This document shows positions 1-6,525 of a stretch of DNA of 10,952 nt, in pieces. Each line of letters starts with the position of its first letter. The stretch's first letter is position 1. Where the stretch lies: assembly GCA_910578715.1 (NCBI GenBank), contig CAJTRL010000088.1:1-10952 (forward strand), given 5' to 3'. A model generated the notes under the pieces. It had not been told where the DNA came from and did no database searches. It saw nothing but the letters and a program-made list of their open reading frames with translations. The stretch comes from an uncultured Lachnospiraceae bacterium. Its GTDB lineage: Bacteria; Bacillota; Clostridia; Lachnospirales; Lachnospiraceae. The position numbers were made by a program, and so were the translations under genes.

Positions 1-57
1 CGGGCTTCGCCCTATGGCTCCATAATCCGACAAATTCGTCTGCTGGCAGCCGATTTG
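1..57. repeat. 57-bp direct repeat, copy 1 (touches window edge)
   Basis: This copy matches positions 124-180 at 56 of 57 bases; the only difference is C28 versus T151. The offset between copies is 123 bp. The unit starts with a small GC hairpin (GGGCTTCGCCC, 2-12) and ends with an imperfect palindrome (31-57). The match begins at base 1, so the repeat probably extends to the left outside the window. I see no open reading frame with a recognisable product in it. It is a non-coding repeat of unknown family. Confidence 0.9.
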
Positions 58-69
58 GCCACCTGGTTT

Positions 70-97
70 CGCTCGGTTCGATTGAGCGGTGCCGCTC
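70..97. repeat. nested inverted repeats (alternative hairpins)
   Basis: GAGCGG (84-89) and CCGCTC (92-97) form a 6-bp stem around TG. CGCTC (70-74) can instead pair with GAGCG (84-88). CGCTCGGT also occurs twice in direct orientation (70-77 and 93-100). TGAGCGGTGC (83-92) recurs inverted as GCACCGCTCA at 196-205. The segment could fold in several mutually exclusive ways. Its function is unknown. Confidence 0.7.
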
Positions 98-123
98 GGT
101 AAGCCTCTGGCTTCCCTCGCTCG

Positions 124-180
124 CGGGCTTCGCCCTATGGCTCCATAATCTGACAAATTCGTCTGCTGGCAGCCGATTTG
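124..180. repeat. 57-bp direct repeat, copy 2
   Basis: This is the second copy of the repeat at 1-57. Here the terminal palindrome is longer: CTGACAAAT (150-158) pairs perfectly with ATTTGTCAG (176-184), and CTGC pairs with GCAG inside it. The result is a roughly 35-nt near-palindrome with a very short loop. In copy 1 the outer arm is not complementary, because ATTTG is followed by GCC rather than TCA. Copy 2 therefore looks like the more intact hairpin or element end. Confidence 0.9.
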
Positions 181-205
181 TCAGCTTATTCCGCCGCACC
201 GCTCA

Positions 206-234
206 TTGCCATCACGCACATTATACCATATTTT
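206..234 (+). promoter_or_regulatory. candidate promoter for the symporter gene
   Basis: TTGCCA (206-211) and TATTTT (229-234) are separated by 17 bp, a plausible sigma-A promoter that would start transcripts near 241, at the G-runs. A second possible -10, TATAAA (282-287), lies closer to the gene but lacks a good -35 box. The choice between them cannot be settled from sequence alone. Confidence 0.35.
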
Positions 235-236
235 AT

Positions 237-258
237 GGGTGGGGGAAGGGGGGAAGGG
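237..258 (+). other. putative G-quadruplex-forming G-run block
   Basis: Four runs of at least three G occur in a row with loops of only 1-2 nt: GGG (237-239), G5 (241-245), G6 (248-253) and GGG (256-258), separated by T, AA and AA. This satisfies the usual intramolecular G-quadruplex pattern. It lies on the sense strand about 60 nt upstream of the symporter start codon. Whether it is transcribed depends on which promoter is used. Confidence 0.6.
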
Positions 259-318
259 TTCTTTTTTTAGAACATTTTCCATATAAATAAAATAACAGTT
301 CCGGGAAAAGGGATTTAC

Positions 319-1620
319 ATGTTAGAGCTTATTCAAAAGGCGAACAATCTTATCTGGGGCTTTCCGCTTATTGTGATACTGATGGGTACGCATCTTTACT
401 TTACCTGTAAGCTGCACATGCCGCAGAGAAAAATTTTCTATGCCATCCGGCTTTCCCTCGGCATGGAAGAATCCGAAGATAATCATAACTTGTCGCCTTT
501 TTCCGCCCTTGCCACCACTCTTGCGGCTACGCTCGGCACAGGAAATATCATCGGCGTTTCGACTGCCGTCGCTCTCGGCGGAGCCGGAGCCGTCTTCTGG
601 TGCTGGATTACCGGGATTCTCGGCATGGCGACAGCCTATGCGGAATGCTATTTAAGCGTCCTGTTCCGCAGCCGCAGAGCGGACGGTACCTTTGTAGGGG
701 GGCCCATGTACGTCCTCCGGAATGGTTTACATAACAAAGCACTCGGTTCCGTTTATGCGCTCTGCACACTCATTGCCGCATTTGGCGCCGGATGTGCAAC
801 GCAAGCCAATTCCGCCACCCAGGCGGCTACATCTTCTTTTCGGTTATCTCCGCACATTGTCGGAATTTTACTGGCCGTTGTGACCGGGGCCGTCATTCTG
901 GGCGGGGTCAAAGCCATAGGCAGTCTGTGCGAACGCATCGTTCCGGCCATCAGCATTATTTATCTGTTCGGCTGTTTCCTGCTGCTCTGCCTGTATCACA
1001 GACAACTGCCGGAAGCCTGCCTTTTTATCATCAAAGACGCATTTTCCGTCTCTTCCGTCGCGGGCGGTTTTATCGGCTCCACCATACAAATGTCCCTCCG
1101 CTACGGCATCGCCCGGGGCCTTTTTACCAACGAAGCCGGCATTGGCACTTCCGCCATAGCGGCCGCGGCCTCCGGCGTCAATGACCCGAAACATCAGGCT
1201 TATGTTTCCATGACAGCCGTTTTCTGGGACACTGTCGTCATGTGCCTTGTAACGGGCATCGTCATTGTCGCCAATATGCTGTATGACCCTGTCTCCATAC
1301 AGGGGATTCCCTCCACCGGGCTGACTTCCGCGGCTTTTGCCCATCTGCCTTATGTGGGAGACGCCTTTTTAACCGTTTCGCTGATTGCTTTTGCCGTTAC
1401 TACCCTGATTGGCTGGTCTTACTTCGGAGAAAAGGCAACGGAATACCTTGTCGGGAAAAAAGGTATTCCGTATTATAAACTTGTCTATATTCTGATGATA
1501 TATCTCGGCGCCATCATTCCGATGAATCTCGTCTGGGAATGCACCGACCTGATTAACGGTTTTATGGCGATACCAAATATCCTCGCGCTCTTTTGTCTGC
1601 GCCGCTATATTAAATCTTAA
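319..1620 (+). CDS. AGCS-family sodium/amino-acid (alanine/glycine) symporter
   Basis: This integral membrane transporter of 433 aa probably imports alanine, glycine or a related small amino acid with sodium. The family signature is clear: an N-terminal conserved block around residues 65-94 with LGTGNI (72-77), GGPMY (127-131), and the block RGLFTNEAGIGTS (266-278) followed by an alanine-rich helix. FWDT (302-305) and GWSYFGEK (365-372) are also typical of the family. About ten hydrophobic membrane segments are visible. The length is slightly below the usual 450-490 aa, mostly because the C-terminal tail is short. The ATG is preceded by AGGG at a 6-nt spacing. The gene ends 11 bp inside the convergent chemoreceptor gene, with no terminator between them. 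The family assignment is firm; the exact substrate is an inference. Confidence 0.93.
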   Translation: MLELIQKANNLIWGFPLIVILMGTHLYFTCKLHMPQRKIFYAIRLSLGMEESEDNHNLSPFSALATTLAATLGTGNIIGVSTAVALGGAGAVFWCWITGILGMATAYAECYLSVLFRSRRADGTFVGGPMYVLRNGLHNKALGSVYALCTLIAAFGAGCATQANSATQAATSSFRLSPHIVGILLAVVTGAVILGGVKAIGSLCERIVPAISIIYLFGCFLLLCLYHRQLPEACLFIIKDAFSVSSVAGGFIGSTIQMSLRYGIARGLFTNEAGIGTSAIAAAASGVNDPKHQAYVSMTAVFWDTVVMCLVTGIVIVANMLYDPVSIQGIPSTGLTSAAFAHLPYVGDAFLTVSLIAFAVTTLIGWSYFGEKATEYLVGKKGIPYYKLVYILMIYLGAIIPMNLVWECTDLINGFMAIPNILALFCLRRYIKS

Positions 1621-3646
1621 AGCTGTTCACGATTGCCCGGAGAGAGCGGCTGCTGCGCTCCAGAATCGCCATCTGCCGCAGAATCTCTTCGGAGCTTACA
1701 TTGGTATTCTGCATGGCCGAAGCCACATTGCCGATATCCTCTACCATCACTTCGTTCTTGTCGGTAACGGTCTGCAGAGCCGCGAGCATTTCCTCCACGG
1801 TCGCACCCATCTCCTGTGCCGCCGCTCCAAGCTCGCTTGCAATGCCGTCATAAAAGACCGCGTCTTCCTTATACTGCTTCGCCGTATCCAGCATGGTATG
1901 ATAATCTTCAATGACATGTTCCTTCATAAAATCTAACAGTGTTCCGGAGCTTTCTTTGAGCGCCATGACGGATTCGACCACATCATTGATGACTTTCTGG
2001 ATATTATCCACCGCCGCCCTGGAATCTTCCGCCAGTTTTCTGACTTCTTCCGCCACTACCGCAAATCCCCTCCCTGCGTCCCCGGCTCTCGCAGCTTCTA
2101 TGGACGCGTTAAGCGCAATGAGATTCGTCTGGGCCGTAATGCTCAGAATTTCCTGGGAAAGCGTCTTTACCGTTTCGATTCTTTCCACTTCTATCAGCGC
2201 CTTTTCCAGTTCTTTTTCAACCTTGCGGTAAATCAGGCTGGCCTGACTTTTCGCCTCTGTCGTAGATTGCAGCAGCCCTTCCGCCCGGGCATTGATTTTG
2301 CCGGATGCATCGGCCGCTTCAGCCGCTTTCAGAGAAACACCGTCCACCACGACGCCAAATTCCGTGCTGGAGGAACTGATTGTTTTCGTTACCTCCGCTA
2401 TTTCCTTTGCCTTTCCCGTAACTTCTTCCACCAGCTGGTCCATTTCATCCAGCCCGTTATTCAAATCAGCCATATTGCTGTATGCTTCGGAAGCGATATT
2501 TTCCATCCCGGCCGCTTCCTCCATCGTGCCGAGAATGGATTCCCGAATCTGCTTTCTGACGGATTTGGTCGCATGCTCGATTTCCTCCAGCTCGTCTTTA
2601 AAGCCTTCTCCTACCCGATGCTTTTTTCTTCCGGCATTATCGGTTTCTTCCCGGAAGTCACCGCTCGCAAACTGCTTCAAATCCGCGATAGGAGACAGCA
2701 GTCTGTTTGCCGCCAGAATAACGCATCCGACAATCAGCAGCACCCCCATGACACAAATAAAAATAGAAGCAAATATCAATGTATTCAATTCGCCAAAAAC
2801 AACATCCCGCGGCACGACGACGCCGACCGCCCATCCGCAGTTTTTCATGGATGCGATTGCAAAATATTTCTCTTCTCCGTCATAGTCTCTGCTCAGAACA
2901 ACACCTTGCCCTGCCGAAAAAATCTGCGCGACGCCGGAAAGCGTTCCTCCGGCCGCATCGGCAATTGCGGTCGTTTTATCGGTTCCCGGCAGAAATTCCG
3001 CATTCGGATGCGCTACAAAACAGCCCCCGCTGTCTACAATAAAGCCATATCCGCCCTGTTCTGCTTCCAGACCGTCCAGCACGCTGACCAGCTCTTCCGT
3101 CGTAATATCCGCGCCGCACACGCCGACAAATTCTCCGCCTTCATCATACATGGGCGCAGCGATTGTCACAACAATTTTCCCCGTAAAAGCATCAACATAA
3201 GGGTCGGTCACGATAACGCTTCCCGCTTCCTCTGCCTGTGTGTACCAGCCGCGTTCACAACAGTCATAATCGTTTCCCACTTCCGAATTGATAATCAGCA
3301 TTGTATGGTCTTCAAAACCATAATAAGCATCCATAATCATATCGCCCGCCGAAAGCAGCCGGGCCTCCAGATACCCTTTTATTTCCCCATAGTCTTTCTG
3401 CGGCATGTAGAGTTCCTGTAAAAAACTTTCATAAGCACCGGCATTTTCTTCCACCCATGCAATCTGCCCGGCCAGCCAGCCGTTCATCTCCTCCGCCGTT
3501 CTCCTCGCTTTTTCAAGCTGCAGCTCCCTGACCTTTTTATTCACCACGCTGTTTGCAATGAAATAACTTCCTATGGAACCTATCAGCATAATCATGACAG
3601 CTACCGCCGAGATTGTCATAATCAGCTTTCCCTTTATCGTTCTCAT
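1610..3646 (-). CDS. methyl-accepting chemotaxis protein with dCache sensor, amino-acid type
   Basis: This transmembrane chemoreceptor should signal to CheA/CheW. From the ATG at 3646 it is 678 aa. An upstream TTG at 3667 gives 7 more residues, but the ATG has a GGGGTGGGG ribosome-binding stretch just before it and gives a typical MRTIKGK start. Numbering from the TTG: membrane segment 1 at about 15-38; periplasmic-side dCache domain at about 45-285; membrane segment 2 at about 297-320; a weak HAMP-like stretch; then a long coiled-coil signalling domain. Its hairpin tip is recognisable by QTNLIALNASIEAARAG (513-529) and GRGFAVVAEEVRKLAE (532-547). In the sensor, R139-x-W141-Y142, TDPYVD (154-159) and GADIT (185-189) fit the amino-acid-binding dCache pattern, so an amino-acid ligand is inferred. 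No C-terminal CheR-tethering pentapeptide is seen. The gene has its own promoter at 3684-3712. Confidence 0.93.
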   Translation of the reverse strand: MRTIKGKLIMTISAVAVMIMLIGSIGSYFIANSVVNKKVRELQLEKARRTAEEMNGWLAGQIAWVEENAGAYESFLQELYMPQKDYGEIKGYLEARLLSAGDMIMDAYYGFEDHTMLIINSEVGNDYDCCERGWYTQAEEAGSVIVTDPYVDAFTGKIVVTIAAPMYDEGGEFVGVCGADITTEELVSVLDGLEAEQGGYGFIVDSGGCFVAHPNAEFLPGTDKTTAIADAAGGTLSGVAQIFSAGQGVVLSRDYDGEEKYFAIASMKNCGWAVGVVVPRDVVFGELNTLIFASIFICVMGVLLIVGCVILAANRLLSPIADLKQFASGDFREETDNAGRKKHRVGEGFKDELEEIEHATKSVRKQIRESILGTMEEAAGMENIASEAYSNMADLNNGLDEMDQLVEEVTGKAKEIAEVTKTISSSSTEFGVVVDGVSLKAAEAADASGKINARAEGLLQSTTEAKSQASLIYRKVEKELEKALIEVERIETVKTLSQEILSITAQTNLIALNASIEAARAGDAGRGFAVVAEEVRKLAEDSRAAVDNIQKVINDVVESVMALKESSGTLLDFMKEHVIEDYHTMLDTAKQYKEDAVFYDGIASELGAAAQEMGATVEEMLAALQTVTDKNEVMVEDIGNVASAMQNTNVSSEEILRQMAILERSSRSLRAIVNSFKI

Positions 3647-3683
3647 GTACCCCACCCCATATTTCAATACATTACCGGATTCT

Positions 3684-3712
3684 ATTATACACTTTTTCCG
3701 AATCCCCGTCTA
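3684..3712 (-). promoter_or_regulatory. promoter of the chemoreceptor gene
   Basis: On the minus strand a perfect TATAAT (-10, 3689-3684) lies 17 bp from TAGACG (-35, 3712-3707, 4 of 6 matches). The predicted start of transcription is near 3677, leaving a leader of about 30 nt. It does not resemble a flagellar sigma-28 promoter. Confidence 0.65.
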
Positions 3713-3720
3713 CATTTTCA

Positions 3721-3749
3721 TTGCATCCCCCCGCCGGTCGTGGTAAAAT
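3721..3749 (+). promoter_or_regulatory. promoter of the degV-like gene
   Basis: TTGCAT (-35, 3721-3726) and TAAAAT (-10, 3744-3749) are 17 bp apart, and the start of transcription is predicted near 3756. The -35 box is only 8 bp from the -35 box of the divergent chemoreceptor promoter, so the two may share a binding region for RNA polymerase or a regulator. Confidence 0.65.
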
Positions 3750-3808
3750 CTGTTACGGTGCACGGAGCAACCTAATGACAGAACCATAAGAAAGGCATGG
3801 TGATTTAT

Positions 3809-4696
3809 ATGACAGAATATTATCTGAGCTGTTCTTCGACAGCCGATTTATCCAAAGAACGTTTTGAGCAGAGAAACATCCGCTATATCTGCTTTCATTT
3901 TGAACTGGACGGACAGGATTACCTCGATGACCTCGGCAAATCCGTTCCGCCCGAAACGCTGTATCGTAAAATGGCCGAAGGCTCCGATACGAAAACATCC
4001 CAGATTACCATCGGCGAGTACGAAGCATATTTTGAAGCAATGTTACAGGAAGGAAAAGATATTCTGCACCTGACCCTGTCCAGCGGTATTTCGGGGACTT
4101 ACAATTCAGCCTGTATCGCAAGGGATTCCCTGTTGGAAAAATATCCCGGCCGCAAAATTTATGTGGTCGATTCCCTCGCCGCTTCCAGCGGCTACGGACT
4201 CTTAATGGAAACGCTGGCGGATATGCGCGATTCCGGCATGGAACTGGACGCCCTGCACGACTGGGCCTGCGAAAACCGTCTTCGTTTACAGCACTGGTTC
4301 TTTTCCACCGACTTAACTTTCTATATCAAAGGCGGCAGAATCTCCAGAACAAGCGGCTTTATCGGAACCGTTCTCAGCATATGTCCGCTTTTAAATGTGG
4401 ACTTTGAGGGCCGTCTTATTCCGCGGGAAAAAATAAGGACCAAGAAAAAAGTCATTGAGCGCATCGTGGAGCAGATGGAGGCGAACGCTCAGGACAGCAC
4501 AGACTACGCGGGCAAATGCTTTATCAGCCAGTCCGCCTGTATGGAAGATGCCCAGGCCGTCGCCGCGCTGATAGAAAAACGCTTTCCCCGCCTGAATGGA
4601 AAAGTGGAAATCTATCCGATTGGCGCCACCATCGGAAGCCACACCGGCCCCGGCACGGTAGCTTTGTTTTTCTGGGGAAAAAAGAGAGAAAATTAA
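3809..4696 (+). CDS. DegV family fatty-acid-binding protein
   Basis: This cytoplasmic protein of 295 aa belongs to the DegV family. Characterised members bind a single fatty acid between two domains, and Gram-positive FakB members of the family present fatty acid to FakA kinase. Family motifs in order: SSTAD (9-13), KTSQ (62-65), LSSGISGTYNS (90-100), DSLAASSGYG (121-130), YIKGGRIS (172-179) and the hallmark GATIGSHTGPGT (272-283). The ATG at 3809 is preferred over the in-frame ATG at 3797. The upstream AAGAAAGG ends 1 nt before 3797 but about 13 nt before 3809, and family members begin near this point. No fakA-like DAK-domain gene is adjacent, so a role in fatty-acid phosphorylation is only possible. 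The gene stands alone with its own promoter and a strong terminator. Confidence 0.92.
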   Translation: MTEYYLSCSSTADLSKERFEQRNIRYICFHFELDGQDYLDDLGKSVPPETLYRKMAEGSDTKTSQITIGEYEAYFEAMLQEGKDILHLTLSSGISGTYNSACIARDSLLEKYPGRKIYVVDSLAASSGYGLLMETLADMRDSGMELDALHDWACENRLRLQHWFFSTDLTFYIKGGRISRTSGFIGTVLSICPLLNVDFEGRLIPREKIRTKKKVIERIVEQMEANAQDSTDYAGKCFISQSACMEDAQAVAALIEKRFPRLNGKVEIYPIGATIGSHTGPGTVALFFWGKKREN

Positions 4697-4715
4697 GAAA
4701 TCACCATCGTATGGC

Positions 4716-4740
4716 GGGGCGCTCAGGCGCCCCATTTTTT
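4716..4740 (+). terminator. rho-independent terminator of the degV-like gene
   Basis: GGGGCGC (4716-4722) and GCGCCCC (4727-4733) form a perfect 7-bp GC stem with a TCAG loop, followed by ATTTTTT (4734-4740). It begins 19 bp after the degV stop codon. The loop contains the complement of the TGA stop of the convergent MATE gene. On the minus strand the hairpin lacks a good U-tract, so it serves degV rather than the MATE gene. Confidence 0.85.
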
Positions 4741-6105
4741 GGCCAGTTTCCGTCGTACGACAATAAAACACGCCACATGTGCAAGAAACGTCAGAAACCA
4801 GCTGGCCGGATATGTCAGGTACAGGGATGTTACCGTATGGAACTGCTCCATTCGGAAAAACGTAAAAATCCAGAAAAGACGGAGACCGCATGCGCCTATC
4901 AGCGATACAATCATCGGCATGACCGCATAACCCAGGCCGCGCAGAGCGCCTACCATCACATCCATCATGCCGCAGAAAGCATAATATCTGCATATAATCT
5001 CCATCCGCCGCATTCCCGCTTCCATAACCTCCGGGCTCGTCGTATACATGCGCAGCAGCGGATAGCCGAATAAAACCGCCAGGTTTCCAAACACCACTCC
5101 CGCCACGATAACGCACATCTGCGCCGTATACAGAATTTTATTCACCCGCTCATATTTAGCCGCGCCCACATTCTGGCTTGTAAAGGAAATCGCAGCCTGA
5201 TGGAAAGCGTTCATCGACACATACACGAAGCCTTCGATATTGGCCCCGGCCGAGTTGCCGGCAACCGTCACGGCTCCGAAAGAATTGACCGACGACTGAA
5301 TAATGACATTGGAAAAAGAAAACAGGATTCCCTGAAAACTGGCCGGAAGCCCAATCTGCAAAATCCGCCTGAATTTATCGCCATTTACGCGTAAAGCCGA
5401 TAATTCCAGGTGAATACTTCCCTGTTCCTTCATCATGCACCGGACAATCAGCACCGCGGAAATGCACTGGGAAATCGCCGTTGCCGCCGCGACGCCGGCC
5501 ACATCCATCCGAAAAACGATGACAAACAACAAGTTCAGCAGTACATTGACAACGCCCGCAATCGTCAGATAATACAGTGGCCGCTTCGTGTCGCCGATTG
5601 CACGCAGAATAGCGCTTCCGAAATTGTAAAGCATCATCGCCGTCATTCCCAGAAAGTAAATCCGCAGATACAGCGTCGCTAATGGAAGCACATCTTCCGG
5701 TGTATTCATCCAGAGCAATATCTGCTTCGCACCAACCAGACCAATGCCCGTAAGGAGCACCCCGCTGTACAGGCTGAGCGTCATCGCCGTATGAACCGTT
5801 TCCGTCAAATCTTTCTGATTCTTAGCCCCGAAAAAACGGGCGACCAGAACGTTCGCGCCGACGGAAAGACCCATAAAGAAATTTGTCAGCAAATTAATTA
5901 ATGACGAAGTTGAACCCACCGCCGCCAGCGAATTATCTCCGGCAAACCTTCCGACGACGATAATATCCGCCGCATTAAAAAGCAGCTGCAGCAGGCTGGA
6001 ACACATGAGCGGCAGCGTAAACAAAAGAATTTTCTTCAATATGGAACCACTGCACATGTCCATTTCATATTTTTGAGCTTTCATCTTCTCTGTTTTCATC
6101 TCCAT
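4723..6105 (-). CDS. MATE family multidrug/toxin efflux transporter
   Basis: This inner-membrane transporter of 460 aa has about 12 hydrophobic segments arranged as two homologous halves (about residues 25-235 and 245-450). MATE pumps export cationic drugs or metabolites in exchange for Na+ or H+. Typical family features are the first-helix region FNAADIIVVGRFAG (43-56), AILRAIGDTKRP (165-176) and the start of the second half at QIGLPAS (251-257). The substrate cannot be predicted. The ATG at 6105 lies 3 bp after the stop of the upstream small gene. Its ribosome binding site is weak (GTGGG, spacing about 8), so translational coupling is likely. In-frame ATGs at codons 3 and 8 are alternative starts. 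The 3' end overlaps the degV terminator hairpin. Confidence 0.93.
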   Translation of the reverse strand: MEMKTEKMKAQKYEMDMCSGSILKKILLFTLPLMCSSLLQLLFNAADIIVVGRFAGDNSLAAVGSTSSLINLLTNFFMGLSVGANVLVARFFGAKNQKDLTETVHTAMTLSLYSGVLLTGIGLVGAKQILLWMNTPEDVLPLATLYLRIYFLGMTAMMLYNFGSAILRAIGDTKRPLYYLTIAGVVNVLLNLLFVIVFRMDVAGVAAATAISQCISAVLIVRCMMKEQGSIHLELSALRVNGDKFRRILQIGLPASFQGILFSFSNVIIQSSVNSFGAVTVAGNSAGANIEGFVYVSMNAFHQAAISFTSQNVGAAKYERVNKILYTAQMCVIVAGVVFGNLAVLFGYPLLRMYTTSPEVMEAGMRRMEIICRYYAFCGMMDVMVGALRGLGYAVMPMIVSLIGACGLRLFWIFTFFRMEQFHTVTSLYLTYPASWFLTFLAHVACFIVVRRKLAKKWGA

Positions 6106-6108
6106 AAA

Positions 6109-6405
6109 TTAAACCCACGGTTTCCGCAGGCTTTCTCTCCATCTTTCTTTTTGTTCTTCGTATTGTTCATTCAGCCAGTCGGCCGCCTGTGCCACACCTT
6201 CTTCCGTAAGCGGCACCTCGGTAAACTGTTTTTCTTCCTCCGGCGTTCTGTGGATTCCATAAGGTTCCGGCCAGATGATAACCCGAATCACGTCCGCCTC
6301 TTCTCCCTTAACCCGTTTCATCATATACCGCATCCCGTCCATGCTCCCGGAATACTCTTCCTTCTTAATATAGTTCAGCGGATGAAATGATTCTTTATCT
6401 ATCAC
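6109..6405 (-). CDS. small conserved-looking protein of unknown function
   Basis: I do not recognise this protein. From a GTG start at 6405 it is 98 aa. An ATG two codons upstream (6411) has the AGGAGG only 1 nt away, whereas the same AGGAGG sits 7 nt from the GTG, so the GTG is the better start. The protein is soluble-looking with no signal peptide or membrane segment. It is rich in charged residues and tryptophan/proline, with a central hydrophobic strand (VIRVIIWPEPYG) and a charged helical C-terminus (EEGVAQAADWLNEQYEEQ). It ends 3 bp before the MATE start and shares its transcript, so it is probably co-expressed with the pump. A role as partner or regulator of the pump is only a guess. 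Confidence 0.75.
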   Translation of the reverse strand: MIDKESFHPLNYIKKEEYSGSMDGMRYMMKRVKGEEADVIRVIIWPEPYGIHRTPEEEKQFTEVPLTEEGVAQAADWLNEQYEEQKERWRESLRKPWV

Positions 6406-6429
6406 AGGCATTCCTCCTTTCAGGAAACA

Positions 6430-6477
6430 GTTCAGCCGCCGCCCGGACAGAGCATTGTTCTCTGACGGAGGCTGAAC
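6430..6477 (-). promoter_or_regulatory. long imperfect hairpin in the leader of the small gene-MATE operon
   Basis: GTTCAGCC (6430-6437) pairs with GGCTGAAC (6470-6477), and inside it CAGAG (6448-6452) pairs with CTCTG (6460-6464). If transcription starts near 6489 on the minus strand, this hairpin sits in the 5' leader just before the ribosome binding site of the small gene. It lacks a following U-tract, so it is not an obvious terminator. It could affect translation or mRNA stability. Confidence 0.5.
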
Positions 6478-6495
6478 TATTGCTCATTCAATCTT

Positions 6496-6525
6496 TTTAT
6501 AAAAATTTCTTGCTTTTTCTTCCAA
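6496..6525 (-). promoter_or_regulatory. candidate promoter for the small gene-MATE operon
   Basis: On the minus strand TTGGAA (-35, 6525-6520) and TATAAA (-10, 6501-6496) are separated by 18 bp. It overlaps the plus-strand tRNA promoter on the opposite strand. The match is moderate. Confidence 0.4.

Larger units (their letters stand above)
1..318. other. gene-free region: repeat element followed by symporter leader
   Basis: No convincing coding region is visible here. Bases 1-210 are GC-rich and repetitive (direct and inverted repeats listed separately). From about 211 the composition changes to AT-rich sequence interrupted by G-runs (237-258), then a small dyad (GTTCT at 258-262 with AGAAC at 269-273). 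The ribosome binding site AGGG (309-312) sits 6 nt before the symporter ATG. The left part resembles a dispersed intergenic repeat or a small non-autonomous mobile element, but no terminal target duplication can be seen because the left end is cut. Confidence 0.6.

Noticed and set aside
1..210. CRISPR array
   Set aside because: Only two repeat copies with a 66-bp gap, the repeat is 57 bp with internal hairpins, and there are no cas genes nearby.
1621..1670. Possible terminator for the symporter (GGAG/CTCC arms around 1638-1661)
   Set aside because: Short, poorly paired arms and no T-run after them.
2267..3421. Long plus-strand open frame (384 codons) opposite the chemoreceptor gene
   Set aside because: It lies wholly inside the well-supported chemoreceptor coding sequence on the other strand. 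It has no recognisable domain, no plausible ribosome binding site and a composition typical of an antisense shadow.
3644..3667. Upstream TTG start for the chemoreceptor
   Set aside because: TTG at 3667 would add 7 residues, but it lies near the predicted transcription start and has no ribosome binding site. The ATG at 3646 is preceded by a G-rich site and gives a standard N-terminus.
4391..5116. Minus-strand open frame across the degV/MATE junction
   Set aside because: It overlaps two genes with clear family motifs, shows no family features and spans the degV terminator hairpin.
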